A stretch of DNA of 35,325 nucleotides from Patescibacteria group bacterium (GTDB lineage: Bacteria > Patescibacteriota > Minisyncoccia > Minisyncoccales > CG1-02-41-26): the NCBI GenBank assembly GCA_020724125.1, contig DYHM01000001.1, forward strand, positions 1-35,325, given 5' to 3'. Position numbers and translations under genes: made by a program. The notes under the pieces were generated by a model, which did not search any database, had not been told where the DNA came from, and worked only from the letters and a program-made list of their open reading frames with translations. Of this stretch, positions 8,583 to 16,742 are shown in pieces; the first letter of the stretch is position 1, and the number at the start of each line of letters is the position of its first letter.

Positions 8583-8832
8583 AAGTAAATAACTTGAAAA
8601 ATTAAAATATAAGAATATGATAAGGGTGTGTTAAAATTTCCTTACTGATTTTTTTTAATTAGCGTTGATTCGGGTAAAAAAGATATTACACGAATTATTC
8701 AATAGTCTAATGATATAAAATAAAAGATATAAAGATTATGAATAAATTATTATCATAATGCAAATTAGTTAAAAAATCAACACAAAAAGGGAATTTGTTG
8801 AAAAAATGGGAATAACCTGTTAAAATTTAATT
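8583..8832. promoter_or_regulatory. divergent dnaA/rpmH control region, second oriC candidate
   Basis: A 250-base gap between divergent dnaA and rpmH, which is a common place for oriC. No clean TTATCCACA box is visible. Two copies of TGTTAAAATTT-like sequence occur near 8629 and 8818. An extended -10-like TGATATAAA lies at 8711-8719, reading toward rpmH. It is less AT-extreme than 6952-7217. Confidence 0.4.
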
Positions 8833-8967
8833 ATGAGCATTACCTATCAACCAAAAAAGAAAAAAAGAAAAAGAAGTCATGGTTTTTTAACAAGGAGCAG
8901 GACCAAATTAGGAAGAAAGATTATTTCTCAAAGGAGAAGAAAAAAAAGACAAAAATTAACTATTTAG
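8833..8967 (+). CDS. rpmH: 50S ribosomal protein L34
   Basis: A 44-residue, very basic protein beginning MSITYQPKKKKRKRSHGF, with TRSRTKLGRKIISQRRRKK following. It matches L34 in length and pattern (TYQP-K-KR-R-HGF). It is a structural protein of the large ribosomal subunit. It sits directly upstream of rnpA, the near-universal order, and is divergent from dnaA. No Shine-Dalgarno is seen before the ATG. Confidence 0.93.
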   Translation: MSITYQPKKKKRKRSHGFLTRSRTKLGRKIISQRRRKKRQKLTI

Positions 8968-8985
8968 GTTTATATTGATTTTTTT

Positions 8986-9360
8986 GTGTTGCCAAGATTA
9001 AATAGATTAAAAAAAGGAAAAGATTTTAAACTAATAATTACCCAGGGGAAAGTCATAAAAGAGAATTTTTTATTTTTTAAAAAAATAGAAAACGATTTAG
9101 GATATTCAAGAATAGGATTTATTGTTTCTCAAAAGATTTCTAAAAAAGCAGTAGTAAGAAATAAAATAAAAAGAAGACTTCGGGAAATAATAAGATTAAA
9201 ATTACCGATAATTAAACCGGGCTATGATTTTGTTTTTTTTGCTAAAAAAGGAATAGAAAATAAAAAGTTTCCTGAATTAAAAAAAACAGTTGAGAACCTG
9301 ATTAGAAAAGCAAGACTGATAAATGTAAGAAAAAACAATGAGCTCATCCCAAAACATTAA
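8986..9360 (+). CDS. rnpA: ribonuclease P protein component
   Basis: The protein subunit of RNase P, which helps the catalytic RNA trim tRNA 5' leaders. It has 124 residues, beginning LPRLNRLKKGKDFKLI. The conserved RNR-type motif is seen as KKAVVRNKIKRRLREIIR, followed by PGYDFVFFAKKG. It starts 18 bases after the rpmH stop; GTG 8986 or TTG 8989 are the possible starts. In many bacteria yidD and yidC follow, but here mobile debris follows instead. Confidence 0.9.
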   Translation: MLPRLNRLKKGKDFKLIITQGKVIKENFLFFKKIENDLGYSRIGFIVSQKISKKAVVRNKIKRRLREIIRLKLPIIKPGYDFVFFAKKGIENKKFPELKKTVENLIRKARLINVRKNNELIPKH

Positions 9361-9366
9361 TTTTGC

Positions 9367-9440
9367 GTTATAATAAAAGAAATTAAAAGGTCGAAATAAA
9401 CAATTGCCAACAAAACTAATTTAATTTCTTTTATAATAAC
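9367..9440. repeat. 20-bp inverted repeat after rnpA
   Basis: Bases 9367-9386 and 9421-9440 are inverted copies with one mismatch (19 of 20), separated by 34 bases. They lie between the rnpA stop and the IS5-type fragment. They could be a long hairpin ending the rpmH-rnpA transcript, or the outer end of an inserted element. An AAAGGTCG octamer lies at 9386-9393. Confidence 0.5.
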
Positions 9441-9650
9441 AGAAACAAGAAAGTCATATAATTCAGATTTAACCGACAAACAATGGAAAAGAATTGAACC
9501 GTTATTGCCCAAACCAGCCAAAACAGGTAGGCCGAGAAGTGACGACCGAGAAGCCATTAATGGAATCCTCTATGTACTCTCTACTGGCTGCCGTTGGAAA
9601 GATATGCCGCACGATATTGATACTTCTCCCTCAACCAGCAATCGTCGTTT
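9437..9650 (+). pseudogene. IS5-family transposase, N-terminal fragment
   Basis: The reading SDLTDKQWKRIEPLLPKPA, then KTGRPRSDDREAINGIL and YVLSTGCRWKDMPHDI is typical of the N-terminal domain of IS5-group transposases. The frame is open from about 9437 but lacks an ATG at its natural start (an ATA is found there). Homology ends near 9650, where the 21-bp end of the next element begins. The whole catalytic DDE domain is absent, so it is dead. Confidence 0.75.
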
Positions 9651-9784
9651 ATTAAAGATGTTGTTTAATAAAGTTTTTTGTGAATTTTAGCAAATTGATG
9701 CCATATAAACCATTTATTTATAAGGTTTTTTAAAAGGAAAAATTATAAAAATACCTCAAAATATTATTAAACAACATCTTTAAT
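9651..9784. mobile_element. 134-bp MITE-like element with perfect 21-bp inverted ends
   Basis: ATTAAAGATGTTGTTTAATA(A) at 9651-9671 is repeated exactly, inverted, at 9764-9784, with 92 bases between and no gene inside. It lies just where the IS5-type reading stops on the left and the primase-like reading stops on the right, so it behaves like an inserted or junction element. Fifteen bases of the end recur at 20295-20309. No flanking target duplication was recognised. Confidence 0.45.
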
Positions 9785-10305
9785 GAACCATCAATATCAA
9801 ATACAGGTAGTTGACCTAAGCAATACTGCCTTAGATTTTTAAAATATAAATTTTTAGGCGAAAGCCATCTTACAGTCGACCAATAAACCCTCACTGGTGG
9901 ATTATCTAAGGGAATTCTTTGATTTATTTCTTTTTAAAGATCTTTGTTAATTTTAATGCATTTGTCGGTTTGATTTATAAATCTGGAAATTGAGTTTTTG
10001 GATCTTTTTGCTAATTTATAACGGAAGTGATGTTTTCCCGCATTAAACTCTTCTTGAAATTTTGATGGCAAGTTTATTTTCCAATTTTGATAGAATTTCT
10101 CGATGGGAGATAAATCAGGATGAAATTTAATATATTCGATATCTATTATTCGATATCTATTCCTTTTTTAATTTTATTTTCAAAATTTGGCGCTATAATT
10201 TTTAAACATTTGAAACCGAAATGTTTATATTTATCTGATATTAATCTAATTTCTTTTTCTTCGAGAGGATAACTTTTAACCCCTATTGACCACCCTTTTC
10301 TTTAA
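9785..10305 (-). pseudogene. decayed primase-like (archaeo-eukaryotic primase type) gene
   Basis: On the minus strand a protein can be followed as GWSIGVKSYPLEEKEIRLIS, HFGFKCLKIIAPNFENKI, FHPDLSPIEKFYQNWKINL, then PPVRVYWSTVRWLSPKNL and GQLPVFDIDGS. The end, PVRVYxS followed by FDIDG, resembles motif I of small-subunit archaeo-eukaryotic primases (hhhDhD). It is broken three ways: a 14-bp tandem duplication (10133-10146, 10147-10160) shifts the frame, TAA interrupts it near residue 120, and the 134-bp element cuts it directly after the DxD motif. An IS481 tail cuts its 5' side. The family call is tentative; the gene is certainly non-functional. Confidence 0.4.
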
Positions 10306-10317
10306 TGTTCATTTATA

Positions 10318-10430
10318 AGATAACGATACGTTAGTTGGTAATTTTAATTAGTTTTAAATCAATATCTTTATTCTCTTTTAGGCATTGAGCTGGTGTTTTG
10401 AAATTTAATCTTTTTAATCTTGTATTCACG
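10318..10430 (-). mobile_element. IS481-type element remnant (3' end)
   Basis: Reverse-complement match to the transposase C-terminus and right end of the element at 15217-16212. About 105 bases differ at roughly four positions by hand alignment. It includes the end sequence CGATACGTTAG and the coding end for RLNFKTPAQ. Only the tail remains, inserted beside the primase-like remnant. The high identity suggests recent activity. Confidence 0.75.
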
Positions 10431-10568
10431 CATAAAGATGATGCGTAATAAGGTTTTCCGTAAATTTCCGGCTCTTTCTAACGCAATTTTATTAGTAAAA
10501 TTAACGCAAAATTGCCATAAATTTTATTACGCGCTAAATTTAATGTTCGTTTAAATTATGTTTTGGCT

Positions 10569-10597
10569 GTTTAAATTTTGCTTCGCAAAATTTAAAC
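10569..10597. repeat. perfect 12-bp stem-loop downstream of murG
   Basis: GTTTAAATTTTG and its exact complement flank CTTCG. It lies 12 bases beyond the murG stop. Neither side has a proper T-tract after the stem in the reading direction, so it is either a weak terminator or one of the palindromic repeats of this genome (compare the CTTCGC core at 23636-23647). Bases 10431-10568 hold only AT-rich sequence with short inverted repeats and no gene. Confidence 0.5.
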
Positions 10598-10608
10598 AAT
10601 AAAAAAAT

Positions 10609-11748
10609 TCAAGAAACCCTATTTTTATTAGAGAGTTGGGTGAAATACTCAATAAGATAAGAGGCGATTATTTTGGCGGCATTAGACCGGCTGAAATTCT
10701 TGGAATTTTCTTTCATTTTAGTTAAAATATCCCGACGGGAAAATAGATGCTTTAATTTAGTCAAAAAGAAATGCGGACTAAAATTACTTTCTTCAATTAC
10801 TTCCCCTCCTCCTTTTTCAGTAAAGATATAAGCATTTTTTAATTGATGATTTTGAGCAGATTGAGCTAAGGGGATCAAAAGGGCCGGTTTGCCGGCGGCA
10901 GATATTTCAAAGATAGCTCCGGCGCCGGCTCGGGAAATAATCAAATCAGCAACCACTAAGGCTTGTTTATAAAACTCTTCTTCTAAAAAAGGAAAGGGAT
11001 GATAATCTTTTTTAAGATCTTCATCGGTTAAAATCGCTTCGGCTTCTTTTTTAACTTCTAAAAAGTTTTTCCGACCGGTCTGATGAATTATTTCAAAATC
11101 TTTAAGAAAGGCTGGTAAAATTTCTAAAATTACTTCGTTAATTTTTTGAGCGCCCTGAGAGCCGCCTAAAATTAAAATAAGAGGTTTATTACCTTGAAGT
11201 TTAAAAAGTTTTTGAGCCTCTTTTTTGGAACCTTCTAAAATTTCTTGACGAACAGGATTGCCAACAACAATTCCTTTGTTTTTGTCCAAGGAATCAATCA
11301 AAGGAAAAGAAAGAAACACTTCCTGAGCCCATTTACTCTCAATTTTAGAAGCTAATCCAAAAACACTGTCTGATTCATGAAGAAAAAAGGGAATGCCAAA
11401 AATGTTTGCCCAAAAAGCAACAGGAAAAGAACCATAACCGCTTTTACTAAAAACCAGGTCTGGTCCCAAAAAGAATAACCAAAAGAAAGATTGAATTAGA
11501 CCAATGGGTAATTTAAAAATATCTAAAAAATTTTCCAACGAAAAATACCTTCTCAATTTACCAGTTAAAATTTTAATAATCCTTATTTCTTCTTTTTCTA
11601 ATAACCCTGAAATGTGTTCATTGAGATTCGGACCAATATAATAAGGTTTAAAGTTTAAATCAGGATAATTTTTTTTAATTTCACGAACAATGGCTAAAAA
11701 GGGAAAAATATGACCAGCAGTTCCGCCGCCAGTAAAAACAATTTTCAT
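10609..11748 (-). CDS. murG: UDP-GlcNAc:lipid I GlcNAc transferase MurG
   Basis: A GT28 glycosyltransferase that turns lipid I into lipid II at the inner face of the membrane. Visible are the N-terminal glycine loop FTGGGTAGHIFPFLAI, FSKSGYGSFPVAFWA, the second glycine-rich loop ILGGSQGAQKINEVI, and the UDP-GlcNAc-binding region ISRAGAGAIFEISAAGKPAL with PLAQSAQNHQLKNA. At 379 residues it is a normal length. It follows ftsI by 36 bases on the same strand and may be co-transcribed with it. The firm match makes a complete lipid II pathway likely. Confidence 0.94.
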   Translation of the reverse strand: MKIVFTGGGTAGHIFPFLAIVREIKKNYPDLNFKPYYIGPNLNEHISGLLEKEEIRIIKILTGKLRRYFSLENFLDIFKLPIGLIQSFFWLFFLGPDLVFSKSGYGSFPVAFWANIFGIPFFLHESDSVFGLASKIESKWAQEVFLSFPLIDSLDKNKGIVVGNPVRQEILEGSKKEAQKLFKLQGNKPLILILGGSQGAQKINEVILEILPAFLKDFEIIHQTGRKNFLEVKKEAEAILTDEDLKKDYHPFPFLEEEFYKQALVVADLIISRAGAGAIFEISAAGKPALLIPLAQSAQNHQLKNAYIFTEKGGGEVIEESNFSPHFFLTKLKHLFSRRDILTKMKENSKNFSRSNAAKIIASYLIEYFTQLSNKNRVS

Positions 11749-11784
11749 AAATCATTTATTTAAAGTTCCAAATTACAAATCAAT

Positions 11785-13473
11785 TTATTCTACATAATCT
11801 GGTAAAACTTGCCAAGAGTCAATAATATATTTTATTAAATCTCGACCCAAGGGAACCGCTGAGTAGCTGGAAATTTGTGCCTTTTTGGGATTGTCTAACT
11901 TAATAAAAATCAAAAATTTTGGCTCAAAGGCTGGGAAAAAAGCCGTAAAGGTATGAATAATTTCAAATTGCGAATAACCCTTTTTGTCTTTTAAAGGAAC
12001 CTGGGCTGTTCCGGTTTTGCCGGCAATAAAATAACCAGGGATTTTAGCTCGTTGAGAAGCGCCGTCTTCAACCACCTTAATCAGTATCGAAGTAATTGTA
12101 TCGGCTGTTTTTTTTGAAAAAACTTTTTTCTGAATTTGGGGTTGAATTTCAATAATTTCATTATTAACCTTACTAATTTTTTTAACAACAAAAGGCCGCA
12201 TTAGATTTCCACCATTCGCAATAGCGCCGAAAATTCTTATTAATTGAATTGGCGTAATTTCTATCCCTTGACCAAAACTCGCTGTCGCTAAGGTTCGAGG
12301 ATGAGAAACTTTGGTTAAATTTTTATTTTCCGAAAAAACCTCTCCTGGTAAATCAATTCCTGTTTTTTCAAAAAGACCAAATTCTTTCAGGTATTTCAAA
12401 AAAATCTCACGGCCAAGTTTTTGTTGAACAAAAACGGCGCCGGTATTTATTGAATGTTTTAAAACGCCAATTATTGACTGTTCTCCCCAGGCTCGTCTAT
12501 CAAAATTACAAATAGGTCGACCTTTTGTTTTTAGACAACCCTCATCAAGATAGGTAGTTTCGGGGGTAATTAATTCTTCCTCTAAACCAGCTGTTATTGT
12601 GATTGGTTTTAAAACTGAACCTGGTTCAAAAAGTTTTTGAGAAATTGGATTAAGAAACGTTTCTAAATTTTTTTCTTCTTTATAATGGTTAGGGTCAAAA
12701 TTGGACAAAACCGCCAAGGCCAAAATTTCGCCGGTCTGAGGAATCGTCACCACAACCTGGCCAGAATCAATATCCCAAAGTTCTTTAGCTTTATCTAATA
12801 ATTTTTCGCTAAAATATTGAAGCTTGTAATCTAAGGTTAAAAAAATATTTGCTCCTTTTAAGAAAATAGTTTCGTTATTTTTCCGTAAAAGAGAAGCAAA
12901 ATATCCAAAAGGCGCTTTCTCTCTTTGCTCAAACTTTTTTTCTCCTTTTAAAAAATCATCATAAAAAGATTCTATTCCATATTGTCCTTCATTCTCGGTG
13001 TTTATAAAACCCACAACATGAGAAGCTATTCTTTTTTGGGGATAAACTCTTCCCCAAAAACTATCAGTAACTACCCCTTTTATTTTTTTATCCTCTATTT
13101 CTTTTAATGTTTCAATAGAGATTTCTTTTTTAAAAATTTGATTTTTTGTTAAAAAAAGAGCTAAATTCGCTTGTTTTTCTTTTAAAATTTCACTTAAAAT
13201 CCGAACCTTTTCTTTTAATTGGTCTTGGGAAATTTTTTGAGGAAAGAGATAAACAATATTTTTTTTCTCTGTTTTGGCTAATGGTGTTTGCTCGTCATTA
13301 AAAAAAATTTCTCCTCTTTCTCCCTTAATCTCGCCAAAAAAGATTTGCTGACCTAGCGCTAAAACTTTATAATATTTTCCCTTCTCAATTTGCAAATAAT
13401 ATAACCGCCAAAAAATTAAAAGAGAAAAACAAATTAAAAAAAGAAAAATTAATTTATTTCTCCAAGCAATCAT
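11785..13473 (-). CDS. ftsI: FtsI/PBP2-type class B transpeptidase
   Basis: A class B penicillin-binding protein that cross-links peptidoglycan, usually at the division septum. It has one N-terminal membrane helix (about 8-26), a dimerisation domain with GERGEIFF and GRVYPQKRIASHVVGF, and a transpeptidase domain with SVLK (Ser286, Lys289), SIN (341-343) and KTGTAQ (from 486). The 562 residues end soon after the transpeptidase domain, so there are no PASTA repeats. It lies upstream of murG in a small division/wall operon. A PBP2 role in elongation cannot be excluded. Confidence 0.9.
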   Translation of the reverse strand: MIAWRNKLIFLFLICFSLLIFWRLYYLQIEKGKYYKVLALGQQIFFGEIKGERGEIFFNDEQTPLAKTEKKNIVYLFPQKISQDQLKEKVRILSEILKEKQANLALFLTKNQIFKKEISIETLKEIEDKKIKGVVTDSFWGRVYPQKRIASHVVGFINTENEGQYGIESFYDDFLKGEKKFEQREKAPFGYFASLLRKNNETIFLKGANIFLTLDYKLQYFSEKLLDKAKELWDIDSGQVVVTIPQTGEILALAVLSNFDPNHYKEEKNLETFLNPISQKLFEPGSVLKPITITAGLEEELITPETTYLDEGCLKTKGRPICNFDRRAWGEQSIIGVLKHSINTGAVFVQQKLGREIFLKYLKEFGLFEKTGIDLPGEVFSENKNLTKVSHPRTLATASFGQGIEITPIQLIRIFGAIANGGNLMRPFVVKKISKVNNEIIEIQPQIQKKVFSKKTADTITSILIKVVEDGASQRAKIPGYFIAGKTGTAQVPLKDKKGYSQFEIIHTFTAFFPAFEPKFLIFIKLDNPKKAQISSYSAVPLGRDLIKYIIDSWQVLPDYVE

Positions 13474-13577
13474 TGATTTTAATTTTAATTTTTGATTTAA
13501 CTCAATTTAAGTTTTAGGTCAACCAAAAAAGAAAAAAACTATTTATCCCGATAGAAACATTAGCGCCTGTGTCGGGT

Positions 13578-14618
13578 TTACAAAATTTCAAATCCCTGTT
13601 TAACTTGATTTCCTTGTTTTAATTTTAGATAATCTTTGATTATCTCAAAAATTATTCCCGCTAAAGGAATAGACAAGATCGCCCCTAAAATTCCCCAAAG
13701 GGTTCCTCCAACGGCTAAGGCGATTAAAACTAAAACCGGCGGCAAATCAATAAATTTTTTAAATAAAAACGGAAAAAGAAAATTATTTTCAAGTTGTTGA
13801 ATAATTATAAAACTAAATAAGACTAACAAAGCCTGAGGCATGGAATCTATCATCACAAACAAAACAATGCCCGCGCCGGCCACCATTGGTCCCACAACGG
13901 GAATGAAATCAAAAACACCAAAGATAATACTTAAGACCAAGGCGTATTTTATTTCTAAAACATTTAAGGTTAGATAAGATAAAAAACCGACAAACAAAAC
14001 ACCGATTAACCGACAAATAAACCAACCACTTACTTGTTTTTTAGCCCGAAGCAAAAAATTAAAAAGATAAAAATGATATTTTTGCGGCGCCAAATTAGCG
14101 ACTAATTTTTCCAAAAATTGTTTTTCTAAGGATAAAAAGAACGCTAAAAAGAAAACAAAAATCAGGGCATTAATTCCGCCAAAAACAACGATTAAGCCGC
14201 TAAAAACATTTTCGCTAATTTTCCCCAAATTTCCTTTGATAAAATTTAATAAAGATTGAATATCAGAACTAAAATCAAAACCAATTTTTTCTAAAAAGGG
14301 AGCAATTTTTTGAAAATAAGATGGAAGAATGAAGGTAAGTTGTTTAATTTCCAGAAGCAAAAGAGGTCCTATTTTATAAAGAAAGACAGCTAAAAGAATA
14401 AATAGTCCGAAATAAATAAAAGTTGTCGCCAAAATTCTTGGAATTCTTATTTTTTCCAGAAAATCTATGAAAAAATTAAACAAAATTGAAAGAATTAAAG
14501 CAAAAATAAACCAGATAACCAAATCTTTAATTATAAAAAGGAAATAAAGAAAAATAATAACAGCAGTTATTTTTAAACAAAAATCCCAGTTTATATTTAA
14601 AGTTTTTTCGTTTTCCAT
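13578..14618 (-). CDS. AI-2E family transporter (PerM-like)
   Basis: A polytopic membrane protein of 346 residues with about eight hydrophobic segments and a central soluble region. Family signatures are FVGFLSYLTLNVLEIKYALV, FDFIPVVGPMVAGA and the end region GGTLWGILGAILSIPLAGII. The family includes exporters of the AI-2 signal and Na+/H+ antiporters, so the substrate is unknown here. It precedes ftsI on the same strand by 104 bases, which may be chance. Confidence 0.85.
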   Translation of the reverse strand: MENEKTLNINWDFCLKITAVIIFLYFLFIIKDLVIWFIFALILSILFNFFIDFLEKIRIPRILATTFIYFGLFILLAVFLYKIGPLLLLEIKQLTFILPSYFQKIAPFLEKIGFDFSSDIQSLLNFIKGNLGKISENVFSGLIVVFGGINALIFVFFLAFFLSLEKQFLEKLVANLAPQKYHFYLFNFLLRAKKQVSGWFICRLIGVLFVGFLSYLTLNVLEIKYALVLSIIFGVFDFIPVVGPMVAGAGIVLFVMIDSMPQALLVLFSFIIIQQLENNFLFPFLFKKFIDLPPVLVLIALAVGGTLWGILGAILSIPLAGIIFEIIKDYLKLKQGNQVKQGFEIL

Positions 14619-14696
14619 GTTAGTTTTATTAAGTCCTATCGGAAAGAAAGAGGTTTTTTAATGGATAAAAGTTTTTGGCGGTCTCAAAAATTAAAG

Positions 14697-14915
14697 TTAT
14701 TTTCGGCGCAATTCTTTTTTCCACAAATAGGCGATATTGGCCGTTACTTTGTATTCGGTAATTTTGCCGTTTTCTACTCTAACGGTTTTATCTAAAATTT
14801 TAGCGCCCGTTACATTTTCTTTTTGTCCAACCGCGCATTTTATTATTTCCCCCAAAGCATCTTCAAAACTTTTAGATGATGAACCTATAAGTTTTTTTAT
14901 TTTTATCACAGCCAT
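14697..14915 (-). CDS. dodecin family protein
   Basis: A 72-residue protein, MAVIKIKKLIGSSSKSFEDA..., matching dodecins: the KxxELIGxSxxSxEDA start, a middle TGAKILDKTVRVENGKITEY and a final beta strand. Dodecins form hollow dodecamers that bind and store flavins or CoA in the cytoplasm. The C-terminus is basic (WKKELRRK) where many family members stop earlier. It lies upstream of the permease on the same strand. The flavin ligand is inferred from the family. Confidence 0.85.
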   Translation of the reverse strand: MAVIKIKKLIGSSSKSFEDALGEIIKCAVGQKENVTGAKILDKTVRVENGKITEYKVTANIAYLWKKELRRK

Positions 14916-14989
14916 ATTTTTAGATTTAAAATTAAAATTTTAGATTTAAAATTAAAATCCAACTTTTCGACCTTATAATTCAAGTGTTA

Positions 14990-15208
14990 TTAATTATCCT
15001 TTATAAAAACCAAAATGTCAATTTTTAAGAAAACTAACTTGGGAAAAAATTTGCATTGGATTTTTTTATTAAGACTAAACCTCAATGATTTTAATTTCAA
15101 AACTTTAAAAGCGCGTTCTTGTCCTGTTTTAATATTTAAAAATCCATAAACACTTCTATTTTCTTTTTTATTAGAGACCTCTATTTTGGGATTTTCTCTC
15201 TGTAATAG
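14990..15208 (-). pseudogene. IS630-like transposase fragment
   Basis: An open minus-strand stretch without a start, reading ITERENPKIEVSNKKENR, SVYGFLNIKTGQERAFKV and then a degraded tail to TAA. The pattern of Gly-Phe-Leu-Asn-x-Lys-Thr-Gly followed by an Ala-Phe is like the middle of IS630-type DDE transposases, after the first catalytic Asp. Expected downstream motifs are not recognisable. It fills most of the 14916-15216 gap. Confidence 0.35.
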
Positions 15209-15216
15209 TTATTTGC

Positions 15217-16212
15217 TGGCTAACGGTACGTCATTGTGTATAATAAAAGACGTATGCAAATCAAATTACATAAATATGCTACCACAACTCCAGTTATAAG
15301 ACAAGCAATTGCCTCATCTTCCCTATCTGCCTATGCTTTAGCTAAACAATATGGCATTTCTTAAGATACAGCAAGAAAATGGAAATTTTTAGGAAAACAA
15401 GGTATTTTTAAAGACAGAAGTAGTCGTCCTCATAAACTTAACACTGACCTTATTTCAGAACAAGAAGATTTAATCTGTTTTGAGGGAAAACAATTCAAGA
15501 AAACAATTGAGGATATCTTCCTTACTCTGGAAGACAAAATCTCTAACCTCTATCCGATGAAAATCTACCGTTGTTTAAGGAGGCATGATCTTGCTACCCC
15601 TCCCTCTGATTTTATAGAAATGGAAAGGAAGATTAAGAAATTCAAGAGATACGGGATAGGCTATCTTCATATTGATCTTTTGCATGCTCCCAAGATTAAT
15701 AAGGAAAGAAGCTATATCTATACTGCCATTGACTGGGTGGCCAAGATTGCCTTTGTGATGTTAGGTAAAAGAAAAATCAAGGAAACTGGCGCCAAATTCC
15801 TAAAACAAGTCTTGAAATTCTATCCCTACAAGATAAACTATATCCTAACAGATAATGGTTTTGAATTTTTCTACAAGGCTTTACCTAAAAACAAGAGAAC
15901 CAAAAAGATTCATCCCCTTGATAAGATTTGCCAAGAGAATAAAATAGAACGCGGAACAATCAAGTTTAAACATCTTTGGACCAATGGAATGATAGAAAAC
16001 TTTCACGGAACAATTAAAGATAAAGCGTTGAAAAGATATTTGTTTGAAACAATATTTGAAATGAACGTTCACTTAATTGAATTCATTAATAATTACAATA
16101 CGAACGCAAGATTAAAAAGATTAAATTTCAAAACACCAGCTCAATACCTAAAAGAGAATAAAAACATTGATTTAAAACTAATTAAAATTACCAACTAACG
16201 TATCGTTAGTCA
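15217..16212 (+). mobile_element. IS481-type insertion sequence
   Basis: Imperfect terminal inverted repeats flank one transposase gene: TGGCTAACGGTACGTCATT at 15217-15235 and, inverted, TGACTAACGATACGTTAGT at 16212-16194. The right end holds the transposase stop codon and is itself palindromic (CTAACG/CGTTAG). No target duplication is obvious. A second, truncated copy is at 10318-10430. Confidence 0.75.
15254..16198 (+). pseudogene. IS481-family transposase with a single in-frame TAA
   Basis: ATG 15254 opens a frame of 314 codons interrupted only by TAA at 15362-15364 (reading YGIS-stop-DTARKWK), inside the N-terminal helix-turn-helix. The remainder is intact. The rve core shows the three acidic positions of a DDE enzyme: HIDLLHAP, ILTDNGFEFF and GMIENFHGTIK. 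Then comes NNYNTNARLKRLNFKTPAQYL, typical of IS481. It would need a single base change to be restored. A shorter product from ATG 15557 would keep the catalytic core but lose the DNA-binding part. Confidence 0.85.
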
Positions 16213-16316
16213 ATAATTAAAATCATTAAATAAATTCAGTTCGTTGTTTCTTAAACATCTCAACTTTAATAAGGGAAAGAAGAAAATATTAAATTTATTG
16301 AATCGATAAATTTTTT

Positions 16317-16742
16317 ATGCAACATTTTACTATTCATATTGACGGCAGTTCTCGCGGCAATCCAGGGCCGGCCGGGCTCGGCGTTTTGTTCGTCAATGAG
16401 AATAACGAGATTATAAAAGAATATTTTCAATTTCTTGGTCAAAAAACAAATAATGAAGCCGAATACCTGTCTTTAATTTTCGGTCTTAAAAAAGCCAAAC
16501 TTCTTTTGGGTAAGAAAAAAATAAAAAACGTCTCTATTGAAATAAGATCTGATTCTGAACTTTTGGTAAAACAAATGAATGGTCACTATAAAATAAAAGA
16601 ACCCAATATTCAAAAGCTTTTTTTAGAAGCTTGGAATTTAAAAATTGATTTTCCAAATCTAAAATTCATCTTAATTCCGCGGGAAGAAAATAAACAAGCG
16701 GATAAATTATCTAATCTTGCGTATGAAACTCATCGTAGTTGA
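16317..16742 (+). CDS. rnhA: ribonuclease HI
   Basis: Cuts the RNA strand of RNA-DNA hybrids. The four catalytic acids are visible: Asp9 (HIDGSSRGNPG), Glu49 (NNEAEY), Asp78 (RSDSELL) and Asp128 (NKQADKLS). The 141-residue protein lacks an N-terminal hybrid-binding domain and resembles the archaeal/Bacillus-type short form. Its last 20 bases overlap the topA start, so the two are probably coupled; both act on R-loops and replication intermediates. RNase HII is also present at 25346. Confidence 0.92.
   Translation: MQHFTIHIDGSSRGNPGPAGLGVLFVNENNEIIKEYFQFLGQKTNNEAEYLSLIFGLKKAKLLLGKKKIKNVSIEIRSDSELLVKQMNGHYKIKEPNIQKLFLEAWNLKIDFPNLKFILIPREENKQADKLSNLAYETHRS

Noticed and set aside
10431..10568. 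Possible integron attC-like site from the inverted GCGTAATAA and CTAACGC motifs.
   Set aside because: Consensus core sites are not present and no integrase is near.
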